A stretch of 64,000 nt of DNA from Cytophagales bacterium (GTDB taxonomy: Bacteria > Bacteroidota > Bacteroidia > Cytophagales > Cyclobacteriaceae), in assembly GCA_020402945.1 (NCBI GenBank), contig JADBYQ010000036.1, positions 44,573 to 108,572 of the forward strand. The letters run 5' to 3'. Position 1 is the stretch's first letter. Every line of letters starts with the position of its first letter. This document shows positions 1-8,591 of this stretch, piece after piece. Under the pieces are notes generated by a model. It worked only from the letters and a program-made list of their open reading frames with translations. It was not told the origin of the DNA and did not search any database. The position numbers and the translations under genes are program-made.

Positions 1-1153
1 GCAAGGATGGGTCGATGAGGTGGTTAGTGATCTAAATGCTTTATGTCAACGCATTCGGAATGCGAAATCAAAAAAGGAAATTGTTTCGATTGCGTTTCAG
101 GGCAATATTGTTGATGTGTGGCAAAAGCTTGCAGACGAAAACATATTTGTCGAGCTTGGCTCTGACCAGACTTCTTTGCACAATCCTTGGGCAGGAGGAT
201 ACTATCCCGGAGGAATGAGTTTTGAAGATTCTAACAGGTTGATGGTTGAGAACCCCGAGTTATTTAAACGTAAAGTTCAAGATTCACTTCGGAAGCAAGC
301 ACAAGCAATTAACACCCACGCATCTCGCGGCACTTATTTTTTCGATTACGGAAATGCATTTCTTTTGGAAGCATCCAGAGCGGAAGCCGATGTAATGGCA
401 AGCAATGGGGTTGACTTTAAGTACCCGTCATATGTACAGGATATTATGGGTCCCATGTGTTTTGATTATGGCTTTGGGCCGTTTCGCTGGGTTTGTGCTT
501 CAGGTAGACAAGAAGATTTAGATTACACCGATGCACTAGCCGCAGAAATACTTTCTCAAATTGTTGTTTCAGCTCCCGATGAGATTCAATCACAATTGAA
601 AGATAATATTGATTGGATACGTGCTGCGAAAGCGAACAACCTGGTGGTTGGTTCAAAAGCGAGAATACTGTATGCCGATGCGGAAGGGCGAATAAAAATT
701 GCGGCTGCCTTTAATGAAGCTGTTGCGCAAGGAAAAATCGGTGTTGTTATTTTGGGTCGCGATCACCACGATGTTTCCGGTACTGACAGCCCTTATCGCG
801 AGACATCCAATATTTATGATGGCTCTCGTTTCACGGCAGATATGGCTATACACAATGTGATTGGCGATTCGTTTCGCGGAGCAACATGGGTTTCCATCCA
901 TAATGGTGGCGGAGTTGGTTGGGGAGAGGTAATCAATGGCGGTTTTGGCATGTTGCTGGATGGTTCCGCCATGGCGGATCGAAAGTTGAAAAACATGTTG
1001 CATTTTGACGTGAACAATGGAATTGCGCGAAGAGCTTGGGCACGAAATACCGGGGCATTAACAAGTATCGAACGCGCGCAGCAGCAAAATCCAAGTTTGC
1101 AAGTGACTTCTACCTATTTGGCTGATGAAGCTGTTTTGAATAGATTGTTTTGA
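1..1153 (+). CDS. hutU: Urocanate hydratase, C-terminal part (5' end outside window)
   Basis: Urocanase converts urocanate to imidazolone propionate in histidine degradation. The frame is open to the first base of the window, so this is the C-terminal ~384 residues of a longer protein; the GTG at 20 is internal and not a start. Visible family motifs are GRDHHDVSGTDSPYRET, RGATWVSIHNGGG and GVGWGEVINGGFG. The wording (KARILY, DVSGTDSP) matches the long eukaryotic/Bacteroidota form of about 670 aa rather than the 555-aa proteobacterial form, in which the equivalent of KARILY is ARICW with a conserved Cys. Upstream hut genes, if present, lie outside the window. Confidence 0.93.
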   Translation, partial: QGWVDEVVSDLNALCQRIRNAKSKKEIVSIAFQGNIVDVWQKLADENIFVELGSDQTSLHNPWAGGYYPGGMSFEDSNRLMVENPELFKRKVQDSLRKQAQAINTHASRGTYFFDYGNAFLLEASRAEADVMASNGVDFKYPSYVQDIMGPMCFDYGFGPFRWVCASGRQEDLDYTDALAAEILSQIVVSAPDEIQSQLKDNIDWIRAAKANNLVVGSKARILYADAEGRIKIAAAFNEAVAQGKIGVVILGRDHHDVSGTDSPYRETSNIYDGSRFTADMAIHNVIGDSFRGATWVSIHNGGGVGWGEVINGGFGMLLDGSAMADRKLKNMLHFDVNNGIARRAWARNTGALTSIERAQQQNPSLQVTSTYLADEAVLNRLF

Positions 1154-1154
1154 T

Positions 1155-1724
1155 ATGAGATGGTTGCTAGTACTCGTTTTTAAGTGGATGGGTTGGAAAA
1201 CTCAAGGAGATGTTCCTCAAAATATCAATAAATATATTGTTGCAGTAGCGCCACATACCAGCAACTGGGATTTTGTGATCGGTATCTTAGCGCGAAGTGT
1301 TCTGAATATTCAGAGTGCAAAATTTATTGGGAAAGATTCGCTCTTCAAGCCTCCACTTGGGTGGTTTTTCAGGGCGGTAGGAGGTTATCCCGTTGACCGG
1401 TCTGGCCATAAAGATATGACGGATCAAATCGCTCATATTTTCGACCAACACGAAAAATTTATTTTGGGTTTGGCTCCCGAAGGCACTCGGAAAAAAGTAG
1501 ACAAGCTAAGGACTGGTTTCTACTACATTGCAAAGAAGGCCAATGTGCCAATTGTTCCGGTTGGGTTTGATTTTGCCACAAAAACCGTGGTTGTAGCGAA
1601 GCCTTTTTATCCCACAGATGATTTTGATTCTGACATGAAAACTCTGTTTAACTTTTATTCTGGTATTACTGGAAAAAATAAGGAGTTGGGCCTATCTGGA
1701 GAAACACCTTTGCGGAAAAAGTAA
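1155..1724 (+). CDS. PlsC-family 1-acylglycerol-3-phosphate acyltransferase-like protein
   Basis: A 189-aa lysophospholipid acyltransferase-family protein, expected to move an acyl chain onto a lysolipid at the inner membrane. The HX4D catalytic motif is HTSNWD (H34 to D39), and the substrate-binding EGTR motif is at residues 109-112. The N-terminus is hydrophobic (LLVLVFKWMGW). The ATG follows the hutU stop by one base, so it is probably co-transcribed with hutU. At 189 aa it is short for canonical PlsC and resembles the small glycerol acyltransferases common in Bacteroidota. The exact lipid substrate cannot be read from the sequence. Confidence 0.85.
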   Translation: MRWLLVLVFKWMGWKTQGDVPQNINKYIVAVAPHTSNWDFVIGILARSVLNIQSAKFIGKDSLFKPPLGWFFRAVGGYPVDRSGHKDMTDQIAHIFDQHEKFILGLAPEGTRKKVDKLRTGFYYIAKKANVPIVPVGFDFATKTVVVAKPFYPTDDFDSDMKTLFNFYSGITGKNKELGLSGETPLRKK

Positions 1725-1907
1725 AAAACTATTATCATCCGAGTAAATTATAAATTGAGCGGGGGAAAGCGCGGAGGGGGTGGCTTTGAGAGTCCAAAAA
1801 AAACCTCTTGAATGAGTCAGAATACCAATGTTTTTCAAAAAATTATTGTTAGTCGGATGACAGTAGTAAAAAACAAAAAAAGTTCTTGTGGTTGCCTTTT
1901 TTTGGAT

Positions 1908-1915
1908 TAGTTTTG
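1908..1915 (+). promoter_or_regulatory. Bacteroidota-type -7 box (TAGTTTTG)
   Basis: TAGTTTTG matches the Bacteroidota -7 consensus TAnnTTTG. A TTG near 1886 could serve as the -33 element. The predicted start of transcription is about 35 nt before the ATG of the outer-membrane protein at 1954. The stretch 1725-1900 shows no gene. Confidence 0.5.
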
Positions 1916-1953
1916 ATGAACCTAAACATAAATTAAATTTAAATTAAACTAGT

Positions 1954-2550
1954 ATGAAAAAAGTTGTTTTTGTTTTACTCTTTTTGTTTGCAGTAGTTAG
2001 TCAGTCATTCTCTCAGGCATCAATTGCCCTTGGGGTTAAAGGGGGCTTAAATTTTGCAAATGTTGACGCAAGCAGTCCAAGCACTGCTTATAACAGCAAA
2101 ACCGGATATCACGCAGGCGCGTATCTCTCGATTAAGTTGGCCAAAATTGGAATCCAGCCTGAAATCATTTTTTCCAGACAGGGCTCGTCTATTAAGCCCT
2201 TAAATGGAACTAGCCTTGATACTCGTTTTGACTATGTAAATATTCCAGTAATATTGAAATTGTATTTGGTTGGCGGACTCAATCTTCAAGCTGGTCCGCA
2301 GTTTGGGTTTTTGGCGAGCGCAAGTCAAGATGCCGTTGCTGGTGGTTCAGTGGATATTAAAAACACGTTAAAAAGTTCTGATATCACTGCTGCACTAGGT
2401 CTAGGCTGGGATCTTCCCTTTGGATTAAATATTGATGCTCGTTATAATTTGGGGCTTACAAAAATTAATGATGTTGCAGGATCTGCTGATGCAAAAAACC
2501 AGGTAATTCAAGTTTCAGTTGGCTTCAATTTGTTGAAGTTTGGTAATTAG
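1954..2550 (+). CDS. Outer-membrane beta-barrel protein, PorT-like
   Basis: A 198-aa exported protein with a clear signal peptide (MKKVVFVLLFLFAVVSQSFS, cut before QA). The mature part has alternating polar/hydrophobic strands, IALGVKGGLNFANV at the start and the closing strand QVSVGFNLLKFG, the pattern of Bacteroidota 'porin family/outer membrane beta-barrel' proteins related to PorT. The size suggests an eight-stranded barrel. It is monocistronic, with its own -7 box upstream and a terminator hairpin directly downstream. The function is not known; many relatives are structural or adhesion proteins. Confidence 0.82.
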   Translation: MKKVVFVLLFLFAVVSQSFSQASIALGVKGGLNFANVDASSPSTAYNSKTGYHAGAYLSIKLAKIGIQPEIIFSRQGSSIKPLNGTSLDTRFDYVNIPVILKLYLVGGLNLQAGPQFGFLASASQDAVAGGSVDIKNTLKSSDITAALGLGWDLPFGLNIDARYNLGLTKINDVAGSADAKNQVIQVSVGFNLLKFGN

Positions 2551-2573
2551 TAGTTTCCTGAAGAATTTTTAAG

Positions 2574-2608
2574 AGCCAATCTTGAATCAAGATTGGCTTT
2601 TTATTTTT
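2574..2608 (+). terminator. Rho-independent terminator after the OMP gene
   Basis: Eleven-base-pair perfect stem AGCCAATCTTG / CAAGATTGGCT (2574-2584 with 2588-2598), loop AAT, followed by a T-rich tract. It closes the outer-membrane protein transcript. The T tract overlaps the -7 box of folC. Confidence 0.85.
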
Positions 2609-2609
2609 G
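2602..2609 (+). promoter_or_regulatory. -7 box of folC, predicted leaderless
   Basis: TATTTTTG fits TAnnTTTG and ends five bases before the ATG at 2614, so the transcript should start at or next to the start codon. It is embedded in the T tract of the preceding terminator. This placement also argues against the TTG start at 2593, which would lie upstream of transcription. Confidence 0.5.
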
Positions 2610-2613
2610 CACC

Positions 2614-3894
2614 ATGTTGATTTCGAGTTACCAACTGGCAATAGAATACCTTTATCAAAACCTACCGATGTTTCAACGTATAGGTGCTGTTGCGTACAAA
2701 GCCGACCTATTCAACACGATAAAATTGTGTAATGCCCTAGGCAATCCTCAAAACAAATTCAAAAGTATACACATAGCAGGAACCAACGGAAAGGGAAGCA
2801 GTTCGCACATGCTGGCGGCTATTTTGCAAACGGCAGGTTACAAAACCGGATTGTACACTTCACCTCACCTTAAAGAATTTACCGAACGAATCAGAATCAA
2901 TGGTATAGAAATTGACCAAGCTTCTGTCGTTGATTTTGTGCTACGCTTTAAGCCAACAATAGAAGAGGTCAAGCCTTCGTTTTTTGAGATCACCGTGGCG
3001 ATGGCTTTTGAGTACTTTGCCCAACAGCAAGTTGATGTAGCGGTGATTGAAGTAGGGCTTGGGGGGAGGCTGGATTCGACCAATGTGATTACTCCGATGG
3101 TTTCGTTGATTACCAATATTAGTTGGGATCACCAGGATTTGCTCGGTGACACATTGCCAAAAATTGCGTTTGAAAAGGCAGGAATCATAAAACAAAGTGT
3201 TCCTGTAATCATCAGCGAAAGAAACGCTTTAGTGGACGATGTGTTCAGCGAAAAATCTCTTACGACTAAAAGCTCAATACAATTTGCGACTGATGATTGG
3301 GAAGTAAGCCAATTAACAGATAGCTATAGCGTATTCCATAAGGGCAAAACAGAAGAATATGTGTTGGATTTGAAAGGTGCCTATCAGCGAAATAATTTGG
3401 CTGGAGTATTGGCCACTGTCGAGGTGTTGCAGAGTAAGGGGTTTCATATTGAAGCCAGTCATGTGCGTCAAGCGCTGAAAAGTGTTATCAACCTAACAGG
3501 ATTGAAGGGAAGATGGCAGTTATTGGGAGCCAAGCCTACCATCATTTGCGATACCGGACATAATGAAGGAGGAGTGAAGGAGGTTGTAGCCCAACTCGGC
3601 AAACAAGATTTTCGTAAACTTTTTATAGTCTGGGGAAGCGTGAAAGACAAAGACATCACTACTATTCTGTCATTGTTGCCTAAAGAAGCTTATTATTTTT
3701 TTTGTGAAGCCAAGATTCCGAGAGCCATGAATGCGGGCGAATTGTTCCGACAGGCTGCCGCGCATCAATTGAAGGGCGAGGTTGTACCTGACGTAAATGA
3801 AGCGATCGAAACAGCGAAAAGAATGAGCGGTGAAAATGATCTTATTTTTATTGGAGGCAGCACCTTTGTGGTTGCCGAAATTGAAGGCTTATGA
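2614..3894 (+). CDS. folC: Folylpolyglutamate synthase / dihydrofolate synthase
   Basis: FolC adds glutamate to dihydropteroate and/or folates using ATP. The P-loop is GTNGKGSS (G56 to S63, Lys60), followed by TSPHLKEFTERIRING, GLGGRLDSTN and the Mur-ligase-type WDHQDLLGDT; the C-terminal domain has CDTGHNEGG. The length (426 aa) is normal. I chose ATG 2614 because the longer frame starts at a TTG inside the terminator hairpin. Its stop overlaps the start of trmB (ATGA), indicating translational coupling. Confidence 0.93.
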   Translation: MLISSYQLAIEYLYQNLPMFQRIGAVAYKADLFNTIKLCNALGNPQNKFKSIHIAGTNGKGSSSHMLAAILQTAGYKTGLYTSPHLKEFTERIRINGIEIDQASVVDFVLRFKPTIEEVKPSFFEITVAMAFEYFAQQQVDVAVIEVGLGGRLDSTNVITPMVSLITNISWDHQDLLGDTLPKIAFEKAGIIKQSVPVIISERNALVDDVFSEKSLTTKSSIQFATDDWEVSQLTDSYSVFHKGKTEEYVLDLKGAYQRNNLAGVLATVEVLQSKGFHIEASHVRQALKSVINLTGLKGRWQLLGAKPTIICDTGHNEGGVKEVVAQLGKQDFRKLFIVWGSVKDKDITTILSLLPKEAYYFFCEAKIPRAMNAGELFRQAAAHQLKGEVVPDVNEAIETAKRMSGENDLIFIGGSTFVVAEIEGL

Positions 3895-4550
3895 AGAGCA
3901 AGTTGAAGCGATTTGAGATTATTGCCGGGCGGCAAAATGTAATTGAGCCGGGCAAAGAGCTGTTTAATACTATCAAGGGAAAATGGCGTGACGTTTTTTT
4001 TAAAAATCAACACCCCATCACAATTGAACTGGCTTGTGGCAGAGGCGAGTATTCCGTCAATCTTGCCCGGCAATTTCCTGACCGGAACTACATTGGCGTT
4101 GATAAGAAAGGAGACCGCCTTTGGAAAGGTAGTACGTGGGCAGTAGAAGATAACTTACAGAATGTTGCTTTCTTGCGAACAGGTATTTTATTCATTGAAA
4201 GTTTCTTTGAAGTGGGTGAGGTGAACGAGGTATGGCTCACTTTTCCTGATCCACTCCCTCGAAAAAGGGACGCGAAAAGAAGATTGTCGAGCACACGATA
4301 TCTAGATATGTATAAAAAAATACTAGCACCAGATGGCTACTTTCGGTTTAAAACAGATAACACCGATCTATTCAACTTTACTTTAGAAGAACTGGGCTAT
4401 CGCAATGATCTGGTGGATTTTAAATATACACATGATCTTTATCAATCGGTGCTTCGGCCAGAGTGTTTTGATATCAAGACCAAATACGAAGAGATGTTCT
4501 CCGCACAAGGTGAAGTAATCAAGTATTTGCGTTTTCGCTTTGCTCACTAA
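3891..4550 (+). CDS. trmB: tRNA (guanine-N7-)-methyltransferase
   Basis: A 219-aa class I SAM-dependent enzyme that makes m7G46 in tRNA. Motifs are LACGRGEYSVNLA (SAM-binding loop), IGVDKKGDR, the TrmB signature WLTFPDPLPRKRDAKRRLSS, and FKTDN near the C-terminal domain. The start overlaps the folC stop by four bases. Bacteroidota TrmB proteins have this length and the same WLTFPDP motif. No unusual features were seen. Confidence 0.95.
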   Translation: MKSKLKRFEIIAGRQNVIEPGKELFNTIKGKWRDVFFKNQHPITIELACGRGEYSVNLARQFPDRNYIGVDKKGDRLWKGSTWAVEDNLQNVAFLRTGILFIESFFEVGEVNEVWLTFPDPLPRKRDAKRRLSSTRYLDMYKKILAPDGYFRFKTDNTDLFNFTLEELGYRNDLVDFKYTHDLYQSVLRPECFDIKTKYEEMFSAQGEVIKYLRFRFAH

Positions 4551-4617
4551 AAAAAGAGGAAACATTGAGTTAACATTTTGGTAATTTGGTATTTTAACAA
4601 CAGCGATCTCGAAATTG

Positions 4618-4625
4618 TAATTTTG
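4618..4625 (+). promoter_or_regulatory. -7 box upstream of the phosphoesterase operon
   Basis: TAATTTTG fits the TAnnTTTG consensus and lies 17 nt before the ATG at 4642. It would drive the two-gene unit 4642-6485. Confidence 0.45.
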
Positions 4626-4641
4626 TGTACCAAACCTACCG

Positions 4642-5493
4642 ATGGGAAAAAGAAAGCGAGATGTTGAACTAGTTATCATATCGGATGTTCATCTAGGTAC
4701 CTACGGTTGCCACTCAGAAGAGCTACTTCGCTATTTAAAATCAATAAAGCCAAAACGGATCATTCTTAACGGAGACATCATTGACATGTGGCAGTTTAGC
4801 AAACGCTACTGGCCCAAATCGCACATGCAGGTGGTGAAGCACATTACAAGCTTAATTGCTAAAGGAACCAAGATTACCTATCTAACGGGCAACCACGATG
4901 AGATGCTGCGAAAGTTCGCTGGCTTCAGATTGGGATCTTTTCAAATTGGCAATAAAAAAGTCCTCTCGTTGAATGGCCAATCCGCTTGGGTTTTTCATGG
5001 CGATGTATTTGATGTGACGATGAAGTATTCCAAATGGCTGGCCAAATTGGGTGCGATTGGCTACGACACCCTGATACTTATTAATTCGTTTGTGAATTTC
5101 ATTTTGAAAGCTTTTGGCCGTGGAAAAATCTCTCTTTCCAAGCGCGTGAAAGACAGTGTGAAGCAAGCGGTCAAATTTATTAATGACTTTGAACAAACGG
5201 CTGCTGATATTGCGATCTCCAATGGCTATCAATTTGTCATCTGCGGCCATATTCACCAGCCAGAAATGAGAAAGATTACCACAGAAAAAGGAGAGGTGAT
5301 GTATTTGAATTCGGGCGATTGGGTCGAGAACCTGACTTCGCTTGAGTACAATCAGGGCGCGTGGAAGATATATCGCTATAGTGAAGACTTGCATGCTCAA
5401 AAAATAAAGCTTTCTAAACACGCTCGCAACACGTTAGATAATGACGAGATTTTTAAAGACCTTGTCAATGAATTTCTTTCCACGAAAAAATGA
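4642..5493 (+). CDS. LpxH-like UDP-2,3-diacylglucosamine diphosphatase family phosphoesterase
   Basis: A 283-aa calcineurin-like metallophosphoesterase. The dimetal site residues are visible in order: D15 and H17 (SDVHLG), D45 (NGDIIDMW), N84-H85-D86 (GNHDE), the HGD motif, and H203 and H205 (CGHIHQPE). WxxGDWVE-like residues near the C-terminus (NSGDWVENLTSLEY) are typical of the LpxH-related group in Bacteroidota. LpxH hydrolyses UDP-diacylglucosamine in lipid A synthesis, but many Bacteroidota carry several paralogues, so this may act on another membrane pyrophosphate. It overlaps the downstream glycosyltransferase by ATGA. Confidence 0.8.
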   Translation: MGKRKRDVELVIISDVHLGTYGCHSEELLRYLKSIKPKRIILNGDIIDMWQFSKRYWPKSHMQVVKHITSLIAKGTKITYLTGNHDEMLRKFAGFRLGSFQIGNKKVLSLNGQSAWVFHGDVFDVTMKYSKWLAKLGAIGYDTLILINSFVNFILKAFGRGKISLSKRVKDSVKQAVKFINDFEQTAADIAISNGYQFVICGHIHQPEMRKITTEKGEVMYLNSGDWVENLTSLEYNQGAWKIYRYSEDLHAQKIKLSKHARNTLDNDEIFKDLVNEFLSTKK

Positions 5494-6485
5494 AAATTCT
5501 TTACGCTATACAAGGCACCGGCAATGGTCACCTGAGCCGTGCTGTTGATATTATTCCTGAACTTAGAAAACACGGTGAACTTGACCTATTTGTAAGTGGT
5601 GCACAAGCGGAGATCGTATTGCCCTATCCGGTGAAATATAAATCAAAAGGGCTAAGCTTTTACTTTGGCAAAAGTGGCGGAATCAATTTTCTAAAGACGT
5701 TTCAAAAGAACAGCTCAAAAGATGTCATTAAAGAAATCAAGAGCTTTCCAGTTGAAAACTACGACCTGGTAGTGAATGATTTTGAGCCCATTTCTGCCTG
5801 GGCCTGCAGGAAAAAGGAAGTGAGGTGCGTGTCGTTGAGTCATCAAGCTGCGTTGCTATCGAAAAAATCACCACGGCCAAAAATCGTTGACCCTTTCGGG
5901 GAATGGATGATTCGAAACTATGCACCCGTCAAAAAATATATCGGGTTTCATTTCGAGGAGTACGATAAAAACATTTTTACACCTGTTATCCGAAGAGCTA
6001 TCCGGGAGGCTCGCACCAAAGATCTAGGTCATTACACGGTATACCTACCGGCCTATGATGATAAGAAGTTGGTTCAGCGCTTGCTCAAGATTTCCAAGGT
6101 AAAATGGCATATTTTCTCCAAGCATACTAAGAGTGCCTATCATGTGGGGCGCATCTCGGTGTATCCTATTAGTGGCGTTGATTTTGTGGAGAGCGTGGTC
6201 TCGAGTTCGGGTGTGGTTTGTGGGGCTGGCTTCGAAACACCCGCAGAAGTATTGCATTTGCGTAAAAAATTGTTGGTTGTGCCGATGAAAACGCAATACG
6301 AACAGCATTGCAATGCAGCCGCCTTGAAAAAATTGGGCGTGCCAGTGTTGAAAAAAGTTAAAAAGAAAACCATCAAGCGTGTTGAGCAATGGATTGATGA
6401 GAACAGCCTACTGGATATTTCCTTTCCTGATATTGCTGGCGTAGCAGTGGAAAAATTGATTGAGAAGTATGGCTCAACGTCATAG
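5490..6485 (+). CDS. Glycosyltransferase family protein (GT-B-like, MJ1255 type)
   Basis: A 331-aa protein beginning MKILYAIQGTGNGHLSRA, the N-terminal nucleotide-sugar transferase loop of the MJ1255/MGT-like group, with GAGFETPAEVLHLRKKLLVVP and QYEQHCNAAAL near the C-terminus matching the donor-binding site of GT-B enzymes such as MurG. It is translationally coupled to the LpxH-like phosphoesterase (ATGA at 5490), so the pair probably modifies a lipid or envelope glycan. Neither acceptor nor donor can be read from the sequence. Confidence 0.75.
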   Translation: MKILYAIQGTGNGHLSRAVDIIPELRKHGELDLFVSGAQAEIVLPYPVKYKSKGLSFYFGKSGGINFLKTFQKNSSKDVIKEIKSFPVENYDLVVNDFEPISAWACRKKEVRCVSLSHQAALLSKKSPRPKIVDPFGEWMIRNYAPVKKYIGFHFEEYDKNIFTPVIRRAIREARTKDLGHYTVYLPAYDDKKLVQRLLKISKVKWHIFSKHTKSAYHVGRISVYPISGVDFVESVVSSSGVVCGAGFETPAEVLHLRKKLLVVPMKTQYEQHCNAAALKKLGVPVLKKVKKKTIKRVEQWIDENSLLDISFPDIAGVAVEKLIEKYGSTS

Positions 6486-6547
6486 CAGTAATTTGATAAC
6501 GCTGCAATAAAACTTCAATCATATGTGAAAGGTATCTTTTCCACGAA

Positions 6548-7231
6548 ATGGGAAGAGCCTATCGAATTTTGGTGGTGGACGATGATCCTGATATTCTCGA
6601 GTTGCTTCGATATAACTTGTCGCGAGAAGGGTTCAAGACAAGGGTGGTAGAAAATAGCCAGGAAGCAATTGGTGTAGCCCTTAGCTTTCGACCTGATTTA
6701 ATTATCCTTGATATAATGATGCCCGCGCCTTCTGGGATTGAGTTATGCAAGCAGCTTCGCAGCTTACCCCAATTCAAGGATACTTACATCTTTTTTCTTA
6801 CGGCACGGTCGGAGCATTATTATCAAGATGCTGCCCTCGACACGGGTGGCGATGATTTTATTGAGAAGATTGTTGGCTTACGCGCCCTGACTAATAAAGT
6901 GGCAACGGTTTTGAAGGAAGAATTTATTATAAGGAAAAGTGTGCCCTCAGTAATTTCTGGCAATTTGGTTATCCATCGTAAAGCAGCTTTGGCTTATTTG
7001 AAGGGAATTCCTATCAAATTTTCTAAACCAGAATTTGAGTTGCTTTTCTTCTTTGCGCAGAACCCCAAGAAGGTAATAAGTTTGGAGAATTTAGTGAATA
7101 ACATCTGGGGCTCTGAAGTTTATTCAGCCACCAGTTCTATTGAATCTTACATCGAGAGCATAGCGCAAAAGCTCGGGGGAAAGTGGATGACCAGTTTAGG
7201 TAATGGGAGATATAAGTTCAGCCCTCACTAG
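6548..7231 (+). CDS. OmpR/PhoB-type response regulator without adjacent kinase
   Basis: A 227-aa regulator with an N-terminal receiver domain (acidic patch D11-D13, phosphoacceptor D55 in LILDIMMP, T in FFLTARSE) and a C-terminal winged helix (FSKPEFELLFFFAQNPKKVISLENLV, then IESYIESI). The usual KP dipeptide of the receiver is Lys-Ile here (DDFIEKIVG), so the switch may be altered. No histidine kinase is adjacent. Its 3' end overlaps the convergent gene at 7218 by 14 bp. Confidence 0.87.
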   Translation: MGRAYRILVVDDDPDILELLRYNLSREGFKTRVVENSQEAIGVALSFRPDLIILDIMMPAPSGIELCKQLRSLPQFKDTYIFFLTARSEHYYQDAALDTGGDDFIEKIVGLRALTNKVATVLKEEFIIRKSVPSVISGNLVIHRKAALAYLKGIPIKFSKPEFELLFFFAQNPKKVISLENLVNNIWGSEVYSATSSIESYIESIAQKLGGKWMTSLGNGRYKFSPH

Positions 7232-7796
7232 TCTCCAATTGCTCAAGAACGGTTGATAAGTGATCATATTCTTTTAACCCGGGCATCGCTTCATTTTCTC
7301 CGGTTAGTACAAAGCCGGCTATTGGCAAGCTGAGTAGGTCAACCAGACTAATCGGCTGGTGTTTCTCGATGGAAACCAAAACCTTATGCTTTAGTGCGTT
7401 TAGCTTTTCAAGTTCGGTAAAGGAGATATTGCTGGTCACTATAAATTGAATTCTTTGGGAGAGCGTTGACAAATATTCGATTTTTGGTAGTTGTCCCTCG
7501 TTGATCCGCAAGATTAATGGTAACGAACTTTCTTTGGCTACTGTGGAGAGTTGATCGGTGTTCGCTAAAATAAAGTCGGCATCATATTCGTTTACATCAT
7601 GCTGCTCTCGGGATTCACTTATGTCTAGAATCATACTTGGCCCTTGTACCCAGCCCTTGATGGCCGCAAAAAGAGCCGGATTAACATGCGCCACCGGGCA
7701 GGCCAGCAATTGAACGCCCATTCCTGAACAATACCGAGCCTCGCTTAGATTGCAAATATTTTCTACCAGTACGCTCGTTTTGAGTGTCATGCCCAA
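7218..7796 (-). CDS. TrpF-like beta/alpha-barrel protein, probably not an active PRA isomerase
   Basis: A 192-aa protein that follows the phosphoribosylanthranilate isomerase fold: an opening strand plus NLSEARYCSGMG (compare TrpF 'NxxDAxxAxxxGAD') and a closing GFVLTGENEAMPGLKEYDHL (compare 'GVExxPGxKD'). The catalytic Cys of the TrpF KxCGI motif is absent (TSVLVEN in that place), so isomerase activity is unlikely. No other trp gene is nearby. Tail-to-tail overlap with the response regulator and head-to-head with a lipoprotein gene. The start could also be the ATG at 7790. Confidence 0.6.
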   Translation of the reverse strand: MGMTLKTSVLVENICNLSEARYCSGMGVQLLACPVAHVNPALFAAIKGWVQGPSMILDISESREQHDVNEYDADFILANTDQLSTVAKESSLPLILRINEGQLPKIEYLSTLSQRIQFIVTSNISFTELEKLNALKHKVLVSIEKHQPISLVDLLSLPIAGFVLTGENEAMPGLKEYDHLSTVLEQLETSEG

Positions 7797-7813
7797 ATAT
7801 CAAAAAGAAAAAA

Positions 7814-7821
7814 TAACTTTG
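7814..7821 (+). promoter_or_regulatory. -7 box for the lipoprotein-subtilase unit
   Basis: TAACTTTG fits TAnnTTTG. It lies downstream of the first possible ATG codons (7750, 7789) of the lipoprotein frame and 21 nt before the GTG at 7843, so it supports a start at 7843 or later. Confidence 0.45.
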
Positions 7822-7842
7822 AGCTTAAAGTGCTTAAAAATT

Positions 7843-8580
7843 GTGCGGCCTAAGTTTGCAAATATCATTCGGTACGGGATTGTGATGGCGTTTCTAGGTC
7901 TTTTAGGAATCAGCTGTGATTCAGACACAGTTGAGAAAAATGTCAATTATTTTCCTCTTCGAGTGGGTCAAACCTGGCTTTATGATATCGAAGAGACAAA
8001 TATCACTCGGGCAGCTTGCACAGACAATGGCACGACAACGCTTAACTATCAGTTATTGGTGGAGGTGGTGGATTCAATTCCTGCTGATCAAGGGTTCACT
8101 TATCGATTCAAACGTTCTAAGAGGACAAATGCTGCTGATCCATGGCTTGATTTCGAAACCTGGACAGCCCAGCGGATTGGCAATAGAATAGTGGTCAGCG
8201 AAGGCAATATTTCTTACGTCAAGTTACTCGCACCCATAACAAATGACTTGGTTTGGAATGGCAATCTGTACAACAATCGCCAAGAGTTAAATGGAAAGAA
8301 CGAAGACGACTATAAGAGCACACTTGTCAATAAGCCCTACGTGGTTGAATCGTCCGGTTTGAGTTTTGGTAATTCAGTTTCAGTGGTACAAAATGATGAA
8401 CAAAGTAATATTATCTATCGGGATTCAAGATTGGAAGTATATGCAGATCAGGTTGGTTTAGTTTACAAAGAGAGTTACCTCCTAAACTACTTTGCCAATT
8501 CTCAGTTGCCATGCTTTGCACAAAAGCGAACCCAACAAGGTGTTATCTATAAGCAGAGTTTAAGGGAATTTAGTAAATGA
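7843..8580 (+). CDS. Secreted lipoprotein of unknown function
   Basis: About 245 aa from the GTG at 7843. The N-terminus has basic residues (RPKFANIIRYG), a short hydrophobic stretch and a lipobox ending LLGISC, so it is predicted to be acylated on that Cys. The rest resembles Bacteroidota lipoproteins with 'YFPLRVGQTWLYDIEETN'. I chose GTG 7843 from the position of the -7 box and signal peptide; ATG 7885 would leave too short a signal. It overlaps the subtilase frame by ATGA and is probably its operon partner. Confidence 0.65.
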   Translation: MRPKFANIIRYGIVMAFLGLLGISCDSDTVEKNVNYFPLRVGQTWLYDIEETNITRAACTDNGTTTLNYQLLVEVVDSIPADQGFTYRFKRSKRTNAADPWLDFETWTAQRIGNRIVVSEGNISYVKLLAPITNDLVWNGNLYNNRQELNGKNEDDYKSTLVNKPYVVESSGLSFGNSVSVVQNDEQSNIIYRDSRLEVYADQVGLVYKESYLLNYFANSQLPCFAQKRTQQGVIYKQSLREFSK

Positions 8581-8591
8581 GTCGAGGTGAC

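Noticed and set aside
1735..1860. Inverted repeat TCATCCGA / TCGGATGA around a G-rich stretch
   Set aside because: Arms of eight bases about 110 nt apart; likely chance, no further structure seen.
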